DNA of 64,000 nucleotides from Carboxylicivirga longa (GCF_050589825.1 NZ_JBNGOZ010000014.1:1-64000); one strand, 5' to 3'; numbered from the stretch's first letter, positions 17,093 through 26,207 are shown. Notes: generated by a model from the sequence alone, not told the origin. Made by a program: numbers and translations.

Positions 17093-18292
17093 ATGAAAGT
17101 AGTCGAGGTTTTAGATAAGCAGTCGCAAAAGCAGTTTTTAGATGTTGTCGATCTCATCTATAAAGATGATGAAGCTTATGTGCGTCCCTTGGATGGGATG
17201 ATTGAAGAGGTGTTCGACCCTGCACAGAATTCTTTTTTTACCCATGGTAAGGCTACTCGTTTTATCCTGATAAGAAAGGGTGAAGTGATTGGTCGTGTAG
17301 CTGCATTTATCAATTACAACAAAGCGAATGGTTATGAACAGCCTACCGGCGGAATGGGCTTTTTCGAAAGTATCAACGATAGAGAGGTAGCTTTTACCCT
17401 CCTAAAAGCTGCTGAAAACTGGCTGAAAAGCAATGATATGGAAGCCATGGACGGCCCAATAAACTTTGGGGAGAACGATACCTTTTGGGGGTGTTTGGTC
17501 GATGGTTTTACCCAGCCCGGTTTTGGTATGCAGTATAATCCTCCCTATTACCGACAGTTTTTTGAGGATTATGGATTCACTACCTACTACGAGCAAATAA
17601 CCAGTCATCTCGACTTGACGGTGCCCTTTCCGGAGCGTTTCTGGAAGATTGCCGGATGGGTAGTCAGGAAAGAAGGTTTTTCATTTAAACACTTTAAGAT
17701 AAGTGAGGCCGATAGTTTTATCGATGACTTTGAAAAAGTATATAATGATGCCTGGCGTTTTCATGAAAACTTTACGCCCATTGATAAAAAAATGCTGAAG
17801 GCTACTATGGATAAAGCCAAGTCATTTATGATGGAAGACTTGATCTGGTATGCCTATCATGAAAATAAGCCCATTGGCTTTTTGGTGCTTTTCCCAGACG
17901 TGAATCAAATTCTTAAACATTTTAACGGCCGCCTTACATTTTTGAATAAACTCCGTTTCTGGTGGATGAAGCGGAATAACTATATGACGAGGGCAAGGGT
18001 TGTTATCTTGGGTGTGGTACCTAAGTTTCAGCGATCGGGCATTGAGTCGGGGCTTTTCTGGCACCTCAAGGGTGCGATTGATAAGAATCCGCAGCTCAAA
18101 GAGTTGGAAATCTCCTGGGTGGGCGATTTTAACCCGAAGATGCGCGCATTGCAAGAATCCATGGGGGCTGCCTTTGGTAAAAAACACATCACCTACAGGT
18201 ATTTGTTTAATAATAAAACCAATGAAGAAGTAAGGGCATCATCCATACCCGTTGACACCAAGTATAATGCGGCTGCAGAAAAAGAATTATAA
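17093..18292 (+). CDS. GNAT-like acyltransferase family protein, function unknown
   Basis: A 399-residue soluble protein. The N-terminal part has RPLDGMIEEVFDPAQNSFF and IGRVAAFINYNKANGY. The C-terminal half has the GNAT-like features VVILGVVPKFQRSGIESGLF (an acetyl-CoA-loop-type RxxG region) and ELEISWVGDFNPKMRALQES. Related proteins of about 370-400 residues are conserved as hypotheticals or N-acetyltransferases in Bacteroidota. The ATG at 17093 is preferred over an in-frame GTG two codons earlier. The acyl acceptor is unknown. It precedes rpmE2 but is separated from it by that gene's own promoter. Confidence 0.7.
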   Translation: MKVVEVLDKQSQKQFLDVVDLIYKDDEAYVRPLDGMIEEVFDPAQNSFFTHGKATRFILIRKGEVIGRVAAFINYNKANGYEQPTGGMGFFESINDREVAFTLLKAAENWLKSNDMEAMDGPINFGENDTFWGCLVDGFTQPGFGMQYNPPYYRQFFEDYGFTTYYEQITSHLDLTVPFPERFWKIAGWVVRKEGFSFKHFKISEADSFIDDFEKVYNDAWRFHENFTPIDKKMLKATMDKAKSFMMEDLIWYAYHENKPIGFLVLFPDVNQILKHFNGRLTFLNKLRFWWMKRNNYMTRARVVILGVVPKFQRSGIESGLFWHLKGAIDKNPQLKELEISWVGDFNPKMRALQESMGAAFGKKHITYRYLFNNKTNEEVRASSIPVDTKYNAAAEKEL

Positions 18293-18319
18293 ATTTCAGA
18301 GATTAAATGCATTAAAAGC

Positions 18320-18350
18320 TTTGTAGGTTAAAATTTATAATTTACCTTTG
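18320..18350 (+). promoter_or_regulatory. rpmE2 promoter
   Basis: TTTG (18320-18323), exactly 19 bases, then TACCTTTG (18343-18350): the best full match to the Bacteroidota sigma-70 consensus in the window. The leader to the ATG at 18396 would be about 40 bases. Confidence 0.75.
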
Positions 18351-18395
18351 CAGCCCGATAGGAACAAGAATACTAAAGAAATAAATTATATAACA

Positions 18396-18656
18396 ATGAA
18401 ACAGGGAATTCATCCAGACAATTACAGGTTGGTAGCATTTACCGACATGTCTAATGGGGATACGTTCATAACTCGTTCTACTGTTAACACTAAAGATACT
18501 GTTGAAATCGACGGCGTTGAATATCCTCAGGTTAAGTTAGAAATTTCAAGTACGTCTCACCCATTTTATACTGGTAAGATGAAACTTGTTGATACTGCAG
18601 GACGTGTAGATAAGTTCATGAGCAGATACCAAAAGCACTTCGACAAGCGTAAATAA
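18396..18656 (+). CDS. rpmE2: 50S ribosomal protein L31 type B
   Basis: An 86-residue L31 of the long, zinc-free (C-minus) type B form: it starts MKQGIHPDNYRLVAFTDMS, has SSTSHPFYTG in the middle and ends RVDKFMSRYQKHFDKRK. The paired zinc cysteines of type A L31 are absent. It binds the large ribosomal subunit and bridges to the small subunit head. The ATG at 18396 is the family start; an in-frame upstream extension to 18348 would begin inside the promoter -7 box. It is monocistronic, with the strongest promoter seen here and a clean terminator. Confidence 0.97.
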   Translation: MKQGIHPDNYRLVAFTDMSNGDTFITRSTVNTKDTVEIDGVEYPQVKLEISSTSHPFYTGKMKLVDTAGRVDKFMSRYQKHFDKRK

Positions 18657-18680
18657 TTACGTTTTGTGTGATAAGATATT

Positions 18681-18710
18681 AAGCTTCGGATTTTCCGAAG
18701 CTTTTTTTTT
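18681..18710 (+). terminator. rpmE2 terminator
   Basis: A 9-bp perfect stem (AAGCTTCGG / CCGAAGCTT) with a five-base loop, ending in a run of nine Ts, 24 bases past the stop. Confidence 0.92.
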
Positions 18711-18762
18711 ACAATTATTGTAAATTGTGGCTTATTTTTTTGTTGATAGAAAATAGCAGGTT

Positions 18763-19977
18763 ATGAACCTCATATTGTTTGATAATGCATTTCGCAGTGG
18801 TATGTTGCCACTGACCTTTACGCGCCCACAGGCTGCTTTACGCATTGGCATTCTAACAGTGAAAGAGAAATGGGAGCTTCACCTCGCTGCTGAAGGCAGT
18901 TATCTGACAAGTCCCGTTTTGACGCCAAAATTTCCTATGAAGCAAGCTGATGATAATTTGTGCATATCGGCTTCTTTATTGCCTGACACTGCGCTGGTGA
19001 ATGCCATTGTGAGTTTGAATAAGCAGCAGGCACTCGTGAAGGACGGTATGCTGCTGGCCGTGCGCTGTGGCAAGCGCGATTTGGAGGCAGTTCGTGATGA
19101 GCAGCTGGCACTCTTTGAGTGCGTCGAGTACACGGCGGAGCTCAGATATCTGGATAAAGTGCATTGTATTATCAGCAATAATAGAGACGAGATCGTGCGT
19201 GATTTCGCCTTACTGACAAAGGGACGCCGTTCACAGGCTATCGACGAAAGCGTAACGCTTGTGGGTGTGAAGCAGCAGCCTGAGTTGGCTCAACAGATCT
19301 TTATTGAAGAGGGTGCTCAGGTGGGATATTGCTATTTAAATCCAACAGAAGGTCCTATTTATATAGGAAAGGATGCGATAATAGCCGAGGGTGCTATGCT
19401 GCGCGGTCCGCTGGCCATTGGTGAAGCGGCGCAGATAAGCCTTGGCGCTAAACTGCTGCCGGGTACTACCGTGGGTCCCTGGTCCAAAGTGGGAGGTGAA
19501 GTGAGCAATGCCGTTATCAGTGGATACTCCAATAAAGTACATGATGGATATCTGGGCGATTCTGTTTTGGGAGAGTGGTGTAATCTGGGAGCTGCCACCA
19601 ATACCTCCAACCTGAAAAATGATTTTGCCCTAGTGAAGCTATGGGATTATAGTACAGGTCGCTTTGCACGAACTAATTTGCAAATGTGTGGCCTTGTAAT
19701 GGGCGATTACTCGCGTTGTGCCATCAGTACAACTTTTAACTCAGGCACTGTAGTCGGCGTTGGCAGTAATATATTCGGTAGTGGTTTTCCCCGAAATTTC
19801 GTACCTTCTTTTGTGATTGGTGGCGCACAAGGCTATAAGGTAAATGGCTTGAAGACGATGTTGAAAACTGCCAACATTGCCATGGAGCGAAGGGGAAGTG
19901 CACTGAGCGAGGCCGATGTTGCGGTATTGCAAAATGTGTTTGATGAAACTCAGGTATACCGAGCCTCCCTAAAATAA
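18763..19977 (+). CDS. GlmU-like putative sugar nucleotidyltransferase
   Basis: A 404-residue two-domain protein. The N-terminal half (FDNAFRSGMLPLTFTRPQAAL at residues 6-26, then LRIGILTVKEKW) is the NTP_transf_4 type, a diverged nucleotidyltransferase Rossmann fold. The C-terminal half is a left-handed beta-helix of hexapeptide repeats with IGKDAIIAEGAMLRGPLAIG, then LGDSVLGEWCNLGAATNTSN, as in GlmU. The classical GlmU pyrophosphorylase signature is missing, so this is the conserved second GlmU-family protein of Bacteroidota rather than GlmU itself. The likely product is a nucleotide sugar for envelope glycans; this is inference. Confidence 0.85.
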   Translation: MNLILFDNAFRSGMLPLTFTRPQAALRIGILTVKEKWELHLAAEGSYLTSPVLTPKFPMKQADDNLCISASLLPDTALVNAIVSLNKQQALVKDGMLLAVRCGKRDLEAVRDEQLALFECVEYTAELRYLDKVHCIISNNRDEIVRDFALLTKGRRSQAIDESVTLVGVKQQPELAQQIFIEEGAQVGYCYLNPTEGPIYIGKDAIIAEGAMLRGPLAIGEAAQISLGAKLLPGTTVGPWSKVGGEVSNAVISGYSNKVHDGYLGDSVLGEWCNLGAATNTSNLKNDFALVKLWDYSTGRFARTNLQMCGLVMGDYSRCAISTTFNSGTVVGVGSNIFGSGFPRNFVPSFVIGGAQGYKVNGLKTMLKTANIAMERRGSALSEADVAVLQNVFDETQVYRASLK

Positions 19978-19991
19978 TTTTGGCACACCAA

Positions 19992-20043
19992 TTGACAATA
20001 GCAGAGGCGTATAGTTTGTGGGTGTCAAGCCGACAAATTGTCA
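19992..20043 (+). promoter_or_regulatory. cluster of TTGACA-like half-sites and a palindrome before lon
   Basis: Upstream of lon lie TTGACA (19992-19997), its inverse TGTCAA (20023-20028), a perfect 11-base palindrome GACAAATTGTC (20032-20042) and TTGTCA (20038-20043). The arrangement could be an operator for a dimeric regulator, or TTGACA could be a -35 box for a different sigma factor. No regulator is identified. Confidence 0.3.
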
Positions 20044-20063
20044 TAAATGACTTCCAATAAGAG

Positions 20064-22523
20064 ATGATATATATGGATAATAATAAATTTGGTCTTGAAA
20101 CGATGCTTGTGTCTGATGTTTTTGAGTCTGATGCTGAGTTTATTCCAATAGTAACGGATGAAGATGAACAAAATGTCAGGGCTTTTGAAGTGCCTGACAT
20201 ACTGCCAATATTACCCCTGCGTAACACGGTTCTATTTCCGGGGGTAATCATTCCCATTTCTATTGGAAGGGATAAATCACTGAAGTTAATTCGCGATATA
20301 CAAAAGTCAAAAGGTGTTTTTGGTGCAGTAGCACAAAAAAATATCAAGGACGATAATCCACAAAAGGACGATCTTTTCGAGATTGGTACCGTGGCGAAAG
20401 TCATCAAGGTGCTGGAAATGCCTGATAATTCCACTTCGGTGATTATACAGGGTAAAAAGCGTTTTCAGTTAGAGGAGATGGTGACCGATGAGCCTTACCA
20501 TAAGGCCAAAGTGAAGGGGCTGGATGATGACATTGATGAGGCGCAGAAAGGTGAGTTTGAGGCGGTAGTTAGCTCAATTAAGGATTTATCGTTGCGCGTG
20601 ATAAAAGCATCATCCAATGTGCCACCTGAGGCTTCTTTCGCCGTTAAAAATATTGAAAACGATGCCTTTCTTATCAATTTTGTGTGCTCTAATTCCGATA
20701 TCAGTGTTGAGCAGAAACAGGAATTACTGGATAAGAACAGCTTGTTTGAAAGGGGGATGTTGTTGCTCGAGCATTTAGCACGTGAGGTGCAGATGCAGGA
20801 GCTGAAGAGCGATATACAGAGCCGGGTGAAACAGGATATTGATCAGCAGCAGCGTGAATATATGTTGCAGCAGCAGATCAAGACCATTCAGGATGAGCTG
20901 GGCTCAAGTCCTATTGAGCAGGAGATCAAAGACCTGAAGGAGAAGGCCAAGAAGAAAAAATGGAGCAAAGAAGTTAAGGATCTTTTTAAGAAGGAGCTCG
21001 ATAAGTTGCAGCGCCTGAATCCGGCAGCCGGCGAGTATTCTGTACAGCATAACTATTTGCAGACCCTCATTGACCTGCCGTGGAATGAGTTTACGAAGGA
21101 TAACTACGATTTAAATCGTGCCGAGCGTATATTAGATCGTGATCATTATGGGCTTGATAAGGTAAAGGAGCGCATTCTTGAACACCTGGCAGTGCTCAAG
21201 TTAAAGGGTGAGTTAAAGTCGCCCATCATCTGTTTATACGGCCCTCCTGGGGTGGGTAAAACATCGCTTGGTAAATCCATTGCCGAATCCCTGGGGCGCA
21301 AATACGTGCGTATGTCACTGGGTGGTGTGCATGATGAGGCCGAGATACGTGGTCATCGTAAAACCTATATTGGTGCAATGCCGGGCCGTATCATTCAGAG
21401 CATAAAGAAGGCCGGCGCCGCTAACCCGGTTTTCATACTCGATGAGATTGACAAAGTAAATGCCAGTGCACACGGTGATCCTTCGGCTGCTTTGCTTGAA
21501 GTATTAGATCCTGAGCAGAACGAGCATTTTCATGACAACTTCCTGGAGGTGGATTTCGACTTGTCAAAAACTATGTTTGTGGCTACCGCCAATACCCTGG
21601 GTGGCATCTCACAACCTTTACTTGACCGTATGGAGCTGATTGATGTGAGTGGCTACATTCTGGAGGAAAAGACGGAGATTGCCCGGCGTCACCTGCTACC
21701 TAAGCAGATGGAAAACCATGGTATTGCCAAGGGAACCATCTCGGTAAGTAAAAAAGTACTGTCGTACATTGTGGAGTCCTATACCCGCGAATCGGGCGTG
21801 CGGGAACTGGATAAGGTGTTGGCGAAATTGTGCCGTAAGGTAGCGCTTAAGATTGCCAAGGAGGAAGATCTGAAGAAGACCATCTCTGTTAAGGATGTAA
21901 CCACTTACCTGGGTGTGCCTCGTTTCTCAAAGGATAAATGGCAGGACAATGAAACGGCCGGTGTCGTTACAGGCTTGGCATGGACAGCTGTAGGCGGTGA
22001 GATTTTATTTGTTGAAACAAGCCTGAGTAAAGGAAAAGGGAAGCTTACCCTGACGGGTAATCTGGGTGATGTGATGAAAGAGTCGGCCCTGCTGGCTCTT
22101 GAATACCTGAAGGCCAACGCTGAAAAGCTAGGTATTAAGAATGAAGCTTTTGATGAGTGGAATGTGCATGTGCACGTGCCCGAAGGTGCTATACCGAAAG
22201 ATGGTCCTTCAGCCGGCGTTACCATGGTTACATCGCTGGCCTCAGCCTTTACGCAGCGTAAGGTAAGGGCACGCCTGGCAATGACGGGTGAGATTACCTT
22301 GCGGGGTAAAGTACTGCCCGTAGGAGGTATTAAAGAAAAGATATTGGCGGCCAAACGGGCCGGCATCACCGATGTTATTCTTTCGCAAGAAAATGAAAAG
22401 GATATCGAGGAGATCAACGATATTTATCTGGAAGGTCTTAACTTCCATTTTGTAAAAGAAGTGTCGGAGGTATTGAAGCTGGCCTTGCTTGATGAAAAGG
22501 TAAAAAATGCCTTGAGCATATAA
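20064..22523 (+). CDS. lon: ATP-dependent protease Lon
   Basis: An 819-residue LonA. It has an N-terminal substrate-binding domain (ILPLRNTVLFPGVIIP near residues 48-63), a coiled-coil middle region rich in QQQ and KEKAKKKK, and an AAA+ module with Walker A YGPPGVGKTSLGK near 392-404 and Walker B VFILDEIDKV. The C-terminal protease domain carries the catalytic Ser in DGPSAGVT (about 716) and Lys in GIKEKILAAKRAG (about 757). It degrades misfolded and regulatory proteins in the cytosol. Start may be 20064 or the in-frame ATG at 20073. The end is shared with a bidirectional hairpin. Confidence 0.97.
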   Translation: MIYMDNNKFGLETMLVSDVFESDAEFIPIVTDEDEQNVRAFEVPDILPILPLRNTVLFPGVIIPISIGRDKSLKLIRDIQKSKGVFGAVAQKNIKDDNPQKDDLFEIGTVAKVIKVLEMPDNSTSVIIQGKKRFQLEEMVTDEPYHKAKVKGLDDDIDEAQKGEFEAVVSSIKDLSLRVIKASSNVPPEASFAVKNIENDAFLINFVCSNSDISVEQKQELLDKNSLFERGMLLLEHLAREVQMQELKSDIQSRVKQDIDQQQREYMLQQQIKTIQDELGSSPIEQEIKDLKEKAKKKKWSKEVKDLFKKELDKLQRLNPAAGEYSVQHNYLQTLIDLPWNEFTKDNYDLNRAERILDRDHYGLDKVKERILEHLAVLKLKGELKSPIICLYGPPGVGKTSLGKSIAESLGRKYVRMSLGGVHDEAEIRGHRKTYIGAMPGRIIQSIKKAGAANPVFILDEIDKVNASAHGDPSAALLEVLDPEQNEHFHDNFLEVDFDLSKTMFVATANTLGGISQPLLDRMELIDVSGYILEEKTEIARRHLLPKQMENHGIAKGTISVSKKVLSYIVESYTRESGVRELDKVLAKLCRKVALKIAKEEDLKKTISVKDVTTYLGVPRFSKDKWQDNETAGVVTGLAWTAVGGEILFVETSLSKGKGKLTLTGNLGDVMKESALLALEYLKANAEKLGIKNEAFDEWNVHVHVPEGAIPKDGPSAGVTMVTSLASAFTQRKVRARLAMTGEITLRGKVLPVGGIKEKILAAKRAGITDVILSQENEKDIEEINDIYLEGLNFHFVKEVSEVLKLALLDEKVKNALSI

Positions 22524-22551
22524 GCGGGCATGGTTCAAATAATATTAAGAT

Positions 22552-22580
22552 CAGCGGCTAAGCATAATGTTTAGCCGCTG
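22552..22580. terminator. bidirectional terminator between lon and the ADP-ribosylglycohydrolase gene
   Basis: A 10-bp perfect stem (CAGCGGCTAA / TTAGCCGCTG) with a nine-base loop lies between two convergent stops. TTTAGTTTA follows on the plus strand. Confidence 0.65.
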
Positions 22581-22586
22581 TTTAGT

Positions 22587-23402
22587 TTATTGATTCTGAA
22601 AATTAGGCTGCAATTGCTTATCAATACTCATTTCCCGACAATAAGTTTCCTCAAAGGCTATCATCACCTCTTCCAATGCGCCGGAGAGGCGAACTAACGA
22701 TTTGCGCATAATAGCCTTGGGTATGTGCTGGTAATAGGCTTGCGCCAGGGCTCCGGTAATGCTTGCGATGGTGTTGCTGGGACCGCCCATTAGCACGGCC
22801 TTGCGTATGGCATCTTCAAAGCTGGAAGCATGTAAAAAAGCCATGATGGCGCAGGGTACTGGTGATTGATATTTTCGCTGTAGTGCAGTCGCGCAGTCTA
22901 TATTCCATTCCTGAGGCAGGACATAACCTATTTCCTCTTCCATAAATGCCTTCACCTGTTCTTTATTGCGAGTTTCACGTGCTAAATAAATGGCACCACA
23001 GAATGCTTTTGAGGCTTTAATCTTTGCAGGGTCGACGTGGGTGATGATCGTTGCTTTTTCGGCCTCCGCCATGGCTGCCTCAAGTGAGGGAGCTGCAAAG
23101 CCAATGGGACTAATGCGCCGGGCAGCTCCGTCGCCCCTGCTCTTGTATATCTCTGTGGGCTTATCGCTGAGTGCCCATTCCAGAAATTCGGGCTGATAAC
23201 CTGCCCTGGGGAATTTTCGTGTCCATTGCTTTAAGGCGGTGTCGTAGGCAATCCCGTTTAGGATGGCATCGGCCGTGGCAATGGTTAGTATGGTGTCATC
23301 CGTATAGGAAGAAATGGGTTTCAGAAGTTGGAAATCAATATTTGTGTGCGGCGAATGGATAAATGCCGACCCAATGATATCTCCTACAATTGCTCCTCTC
23401 AT
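22587..23402 (-). CDS. ADP-ribosylglycohydrolase family protein
   Basis: A 271-residue enzyme of the ADP-ribosylglycohydrolase (DraG/ARH) family, which removes ADP-ribose from proteins, nucleic acids or small molecules using two Mg2+ ions. The start GAIVGDIIGSAF and SYTDDTILTIATADAI supply the metal-binding D and TDD residues. GDGAARRISPIGF is the conserved middle motif, and a late GGPSNTIASITGALAQAYY corresponds to the C-terminal metal site, which usually reads GGDxD(T); here the acidic residues appear replaced by Pro/Ser/Asn. I chose the ATG at 23402 because the in-frame upstream extension (to 23507) does not match the family. The target is unknown. Confidence 0.85.
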   Translation of the reverse strand: MRGAIVGDIIGSAFIHSPHTNIDFQLLKPISSYTDDTILTIATADAILNGIAYDTALKQWTRKFPRAGYQPEFLEWALSDKPTEIYKSRGDGAARRISPIGFAAPSLEAAMAEAEKATIITHVDPAKIKASKAFCGAIYLARETRNKEQVKAFMEEEIGYVLPQEWNIDCATALQRKYQSPVPCAIMAFLHASSFEDAIRKAVLMGGPSNTIASITGALAQAYYQHIPKAIMRKSLVRLSGALEEVMIAFEETYCREMSIDKQLQPNFQNQ

Positions 23403-23608
23403 GGTTTCACATTTAGGTTTGGTACAGCAAAAATAGTGTTTCCCCTCGTGAGATTTTCTATGCGGCTGTGCCCTTGTGGTTAATACTTCTTTTTCAGCGA
23501 CTAACATAAGGAAGTTTTTGACGAATGATGTTTCAATTTCGCTTCGTTAACTTGATTTTACAGGATATTTTGTCGTGCTTATATTTTAGTTTTCAAATTG
23601 ATATCAAC

Positions 23609-24718
23609 ATGGGTGAGCGTCTTAAATATTTTCTTGGATTCATTATTGCCTGTGTCTCCATCTTTCTCCTTTGGTACTTCAGAGCGGTGGTTTCATTTCT
23701 GATCGTCTCGGCTGTTTTGTCGTTAGTGGCCCGCCCGATATTTGATGTAATTAAACGACTGAAGATAAAAAGGTGGCAACCTTCTAATACGCTGGGGGCC
23801 TTACTTACGGTGGTCACCCTTTGGGTTTTTGTACTTTTGTTTTTTCGGGCGAGTGTGCCCTTTGTGGTAAAGGAGATTCATTTTTTGTCAAGTGTGGACT
23901 TAAATGCCGTTTTTGATAAGTCAGAGCGCTTATTCGGAACTACCCTTGGTTTTTTGAGAGATTCAGAGTTTGGCCGGGCTGGGTTGGAGGTTGTGGAGGA
24001 GCAGCTGAAGGAAACAGCACTTACTTTTTTCGATTTTTCACGTTTGCGGGATATCTTCTCCAGCCTGGTTGCTTTTTTGGGCGGGGTATTTATTTTCGCC
24101 TTCAGTGTTTCGTTCATCACTTTCTTTTTCATTAAAGAGGAGTGGTTGCTCATTGAAGGACTGCTATTGTTTGTTCCCAATCATTACGAAGGAGGTTTGC
24201 GCCATATGCTGGGTTCTATAAAAACCTTATTGCGGCGTTATTTTATTGGTATCATTCTACAGGTTATTCTCATTAGTGCCTTTGTTACCCTGGGGCTATC
24301 TTTGGTAGGACTGGCCTTGCAGCATGCCGTTATTATTGGGTTATTCTCCGGCTTTATTAATGTAATACCCTATATGGGTCCGCTTATTGGTGCTTTCTTT
24401 GGTTTTTTGGTTGCCATCGTTGTGTATGTTCAAATGCTGGTGCCACCCGATTTTATGCATTATATGTTTGGGGTATTCATTGTTTTTTTAATTGTGCAAT
24501 TGCTCGATAATTTAGTGTTTCAGCCTTTTATCTTCTCGGCCAGCGTGCGTGCTCATCCCCTGGAGATATTTATACTTATTCTGGCTGCCGGATACATGTC
24601 GGGCATTATTGGTATGTTTCTGGCCATTCCGGTTTATACCATTATTCGAGTAGTAGCTAAAGAGTTTTTTAACAACTATAAGCTAGTGCAAAAGCTTACC
24701 GAAAAAATTAAAGAATAG
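23609..24718 (+). CDS. AI-2E/PerM family permease
   Basis: A 369-residue polytopic membrane protein of the AI-2 exporter-like (TqsA/PerM/YdiK) family. It has two N-terminal helices (YFLGFIIACVSIFLLWYF), a helix-rich segment, then a block of later helices including FSGFINVIPYMGPLIGAFFG, the family's signature loop. The C-terminal part holds RAHPLEIFILILAAGYMSG. Family roles include Na+/H+ antiport and small-molecule efflux; quorum-signal export is not implied. I start at the ATG at 23609; an in-frame ATG at 23525 gives a 28-residue extension that fits the family less well. Confidence 0.85.
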   Translation: MGERLKYFLGFIIACVSIFLLWYFRAVVSFLIVSAVLSLVARPIFDVIKRLKIKRWQPSNTLGALLTVVTLWVFVLLFFRASVPFVVKEIHFLSSVDLNAVFDKSERLFGTTLGFLRDSEFGRAGLEVVEEQLKETALTFFDFSRLRDIFSSLVAFLGGVFIFAFSVSFITFFFIKEEWLLIEGLLLFVPNHYEGGLRHMLGSIKTLLRRYFIGIILQVILISAFVTLGLSLVGLALQHAVIIGLFSGFINVIPYMGPLIGAFFGFLVAIVVYVQMLVPPDFMHYMFGVFIVFLIVQLLDNLVFQPFIFSASVRAHPLEIFILILAAGYMSGIIGMFLAIPVYTIIRVVAKEFFNNYKLVQKLTEKIKE

Positions 24719-24740
24719 CAGTTTTAGAATATCTTACACG

Positions 24741-24759
24741 GGCATAAACAATTTATGCC
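24741..24759 (+). terminator. weak hairpin after the AI-2E family gene
   Basis: An 8-bp perfect stem (GGCATAAA / TTTATGCC) with a three-base loop, followed only by TTGGTTCGTT. It could end the upstream transcript before the act operon, but the T-tract is poor. Confidence 0.35.
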
Positions 24760-24887
24760 TTGGTTCGTTATCAATCATTGAAACTGGTAACTGTTAAAAA
24801 ATAACAACAAAATATAAAAGAACCTGAGTGGTGTTCAACTAGCTTTCAGAATCAGTGACACTCTTCAGAAACTAATTGAAATGTATT

Positions 24888-26033
24888 ATGGTAAAGACTT
24901 TATTCAGGTCCCCTTTCCAAAGTAAATTCATACTAAAGTTTTTCGGTGCCTTTCTTACCTTGTATGCTGTCTCGTTATTAACGATTCAGGTTTACGCGCA
25001 AAAAAGCGAGCCGGCGCCTGATTTAAAAGTTGGTGAGCGACTTTTTTATGGTTTGATACCCGCTGGTTTAGGAGCCCAATCCTGTGTGTCCTGTCACACC
25101 ACGCACTCAGCGGATACCATTAACTGGAACCCTTCGGCTTTGGAAATGGCCAAGGTAGCTGCCGACATGGATTTGGCTACTTTTAAAGAGCACTTGCTCA
25201 CACCCTCGGGGGCCCTGCGCGAGAAAGTTCACGTTCGCTATCAGTTAAGCGATGAGCAGCTTTTTCACTTGCAAGGCTATTTGAAGCAGCTTGTCGATAC
25301 AGGGCTTGATGACCCGCCATTGTCAATGAATAAACTTCTGCTTTTTCTTTTATTGGGCCTGGTGATGACCGTTGCCCTGGTGGATTTGTTCTATACTAAG
25401 AAGTTGCCTTACAAGGCCATTCATGTGTTAATCATTGTGTTTGGAGTCAGCTATCAGTTGAAGCTGGTGGCACACGAAGCCATTGATCTGGGAAGAAGCG
25501 AGGACTACATGCCGGATCAGCCTATTAAATTCTCGCACAAGATACATGCCGGAGACAATAAAATTGATTGTTTGTATTGTCATTCTAACGCCGACGAAGG
25601 TAAGTCGGCCGGTATTCCCAGTGCCGGAATGTGTATGAACTGTCACCAAGTGGTGCGCAACGGCACTAACTCAGGGCAGTTTGAAATAGCCAAGGTGGTG
25701 GATGCCTACGAAAATAACAAAGACATAGAATGGGTGCGCATACATAACTTACCCGATCACGTTTTCTTCAGTCATGCTCAGCATGTTAATGTGGGAGAGC
25801 GCGACTGTCAGGAATGCCATGGTGTGGTGGAAGAAATGCATATTCTTAAGCAGGAACATGATTTGTCGATGAAGTGGTGCCTCGATTGTCATAAGGAGAC
25901 AAAGGTGAACTTTATGGGTAACGATTATTACAAAACCTTTGAAGCTTTACACAAAGATTTAGCAGAAGGTGTTCGAGACTCTATTCAGGCAGTTGATATT
26001 GGCGCTAACGATTGTATGAAATGTCATCATTAA
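24888..26033 (+). CDS. actA: alternative complex III subunit A, multiheme cytochrome c
   Basis: A 381-residue, membrane-associated multiheme cytochrome, first gene of the act operon. It has a signal/anchor at residues about 15-41. Six CxxCH sites start at residues 66, 228, 249, 307, 331 and 376. Two hydrophobic helices lie near 148-168 and 174-190. The five C-terminal haem sites form the cytochrome c3-like ActA core; the N-terminal CVSCH at 66 belongs to an extra cytochrome-like segment before the helices. ActA passes electrons from the ActB iron-sulfur centres towards ActE or an external cytochrome. The ATG at 24888 is used; an in-frame TTG four codons earlier is less likely. Confidence 0.93.
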   Translation: MVKTLFRSPFQSKFILKFFGAFLTLYAVSLLTIQVYAQKSEPAPDLKVGERLFYGLIPAGLGAQSCVSCHTTHSADTINWNPSALEMAKVAADMDLATFKEHLLTPSGALREKVHVRYQLSDEQLFHLQGYLKQLVDTGLDDPPLSMNKLLLFLLLGLVMTVALVDLFYTKKLPYKAIHVLIIVFGVSYQLKLVAHEAIDLGRSEDYMPDQPIKFSHKIHAGDNKIDCLYCHSNADEGKSAGIPSAGMCMNCHQVVRNGTNSGQFEIAKVVDAYENNKDIEWVRIHNLPDHVFFSHAQHVNVGERDCQECHGVVEEMHILKQEHDLSMKWCLDCHKETKVNFMGNDYYKTFEALHKDLAEGVRDSIQAVDIGANDCMKCHH

Positions 26034-26207
26034 TTGTGAATGATATTTAAGATACAAGATAAGAAGCATCTCTACACTTGTGTTTTGATGCTAAATAAAG
26101 AAAATATGAAACGGCCATGCAAATTTGATTGTCCAAATCAAGACACAGGCGGATGATCAAATTTATTTGGGAGTTCCATCTGGCCATTGAAAAATAAATT
26201 TAAAGCG

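Noticed and set aside
19736..20434. 232-codon open frame on the minus strand over the lon start and the end of the GlmU-like gene
   Set aside because: It lies antisense to two well-supported genes and their intergenic regulatory stretch, and its protein has a low-complexity Ser/Ile-rich composition without any family motif.
21905..22417. 170-codon minus-strand frame opposite the lon protease domain
   Set aside because: A shadow of a strongly conserved coding region; no motif or start signal.
24720..24887. act operon promoter
   Set aside because: No TAnnTTTG box with proper spacing is present; the operon surely has a promoter, but I cannot place it.
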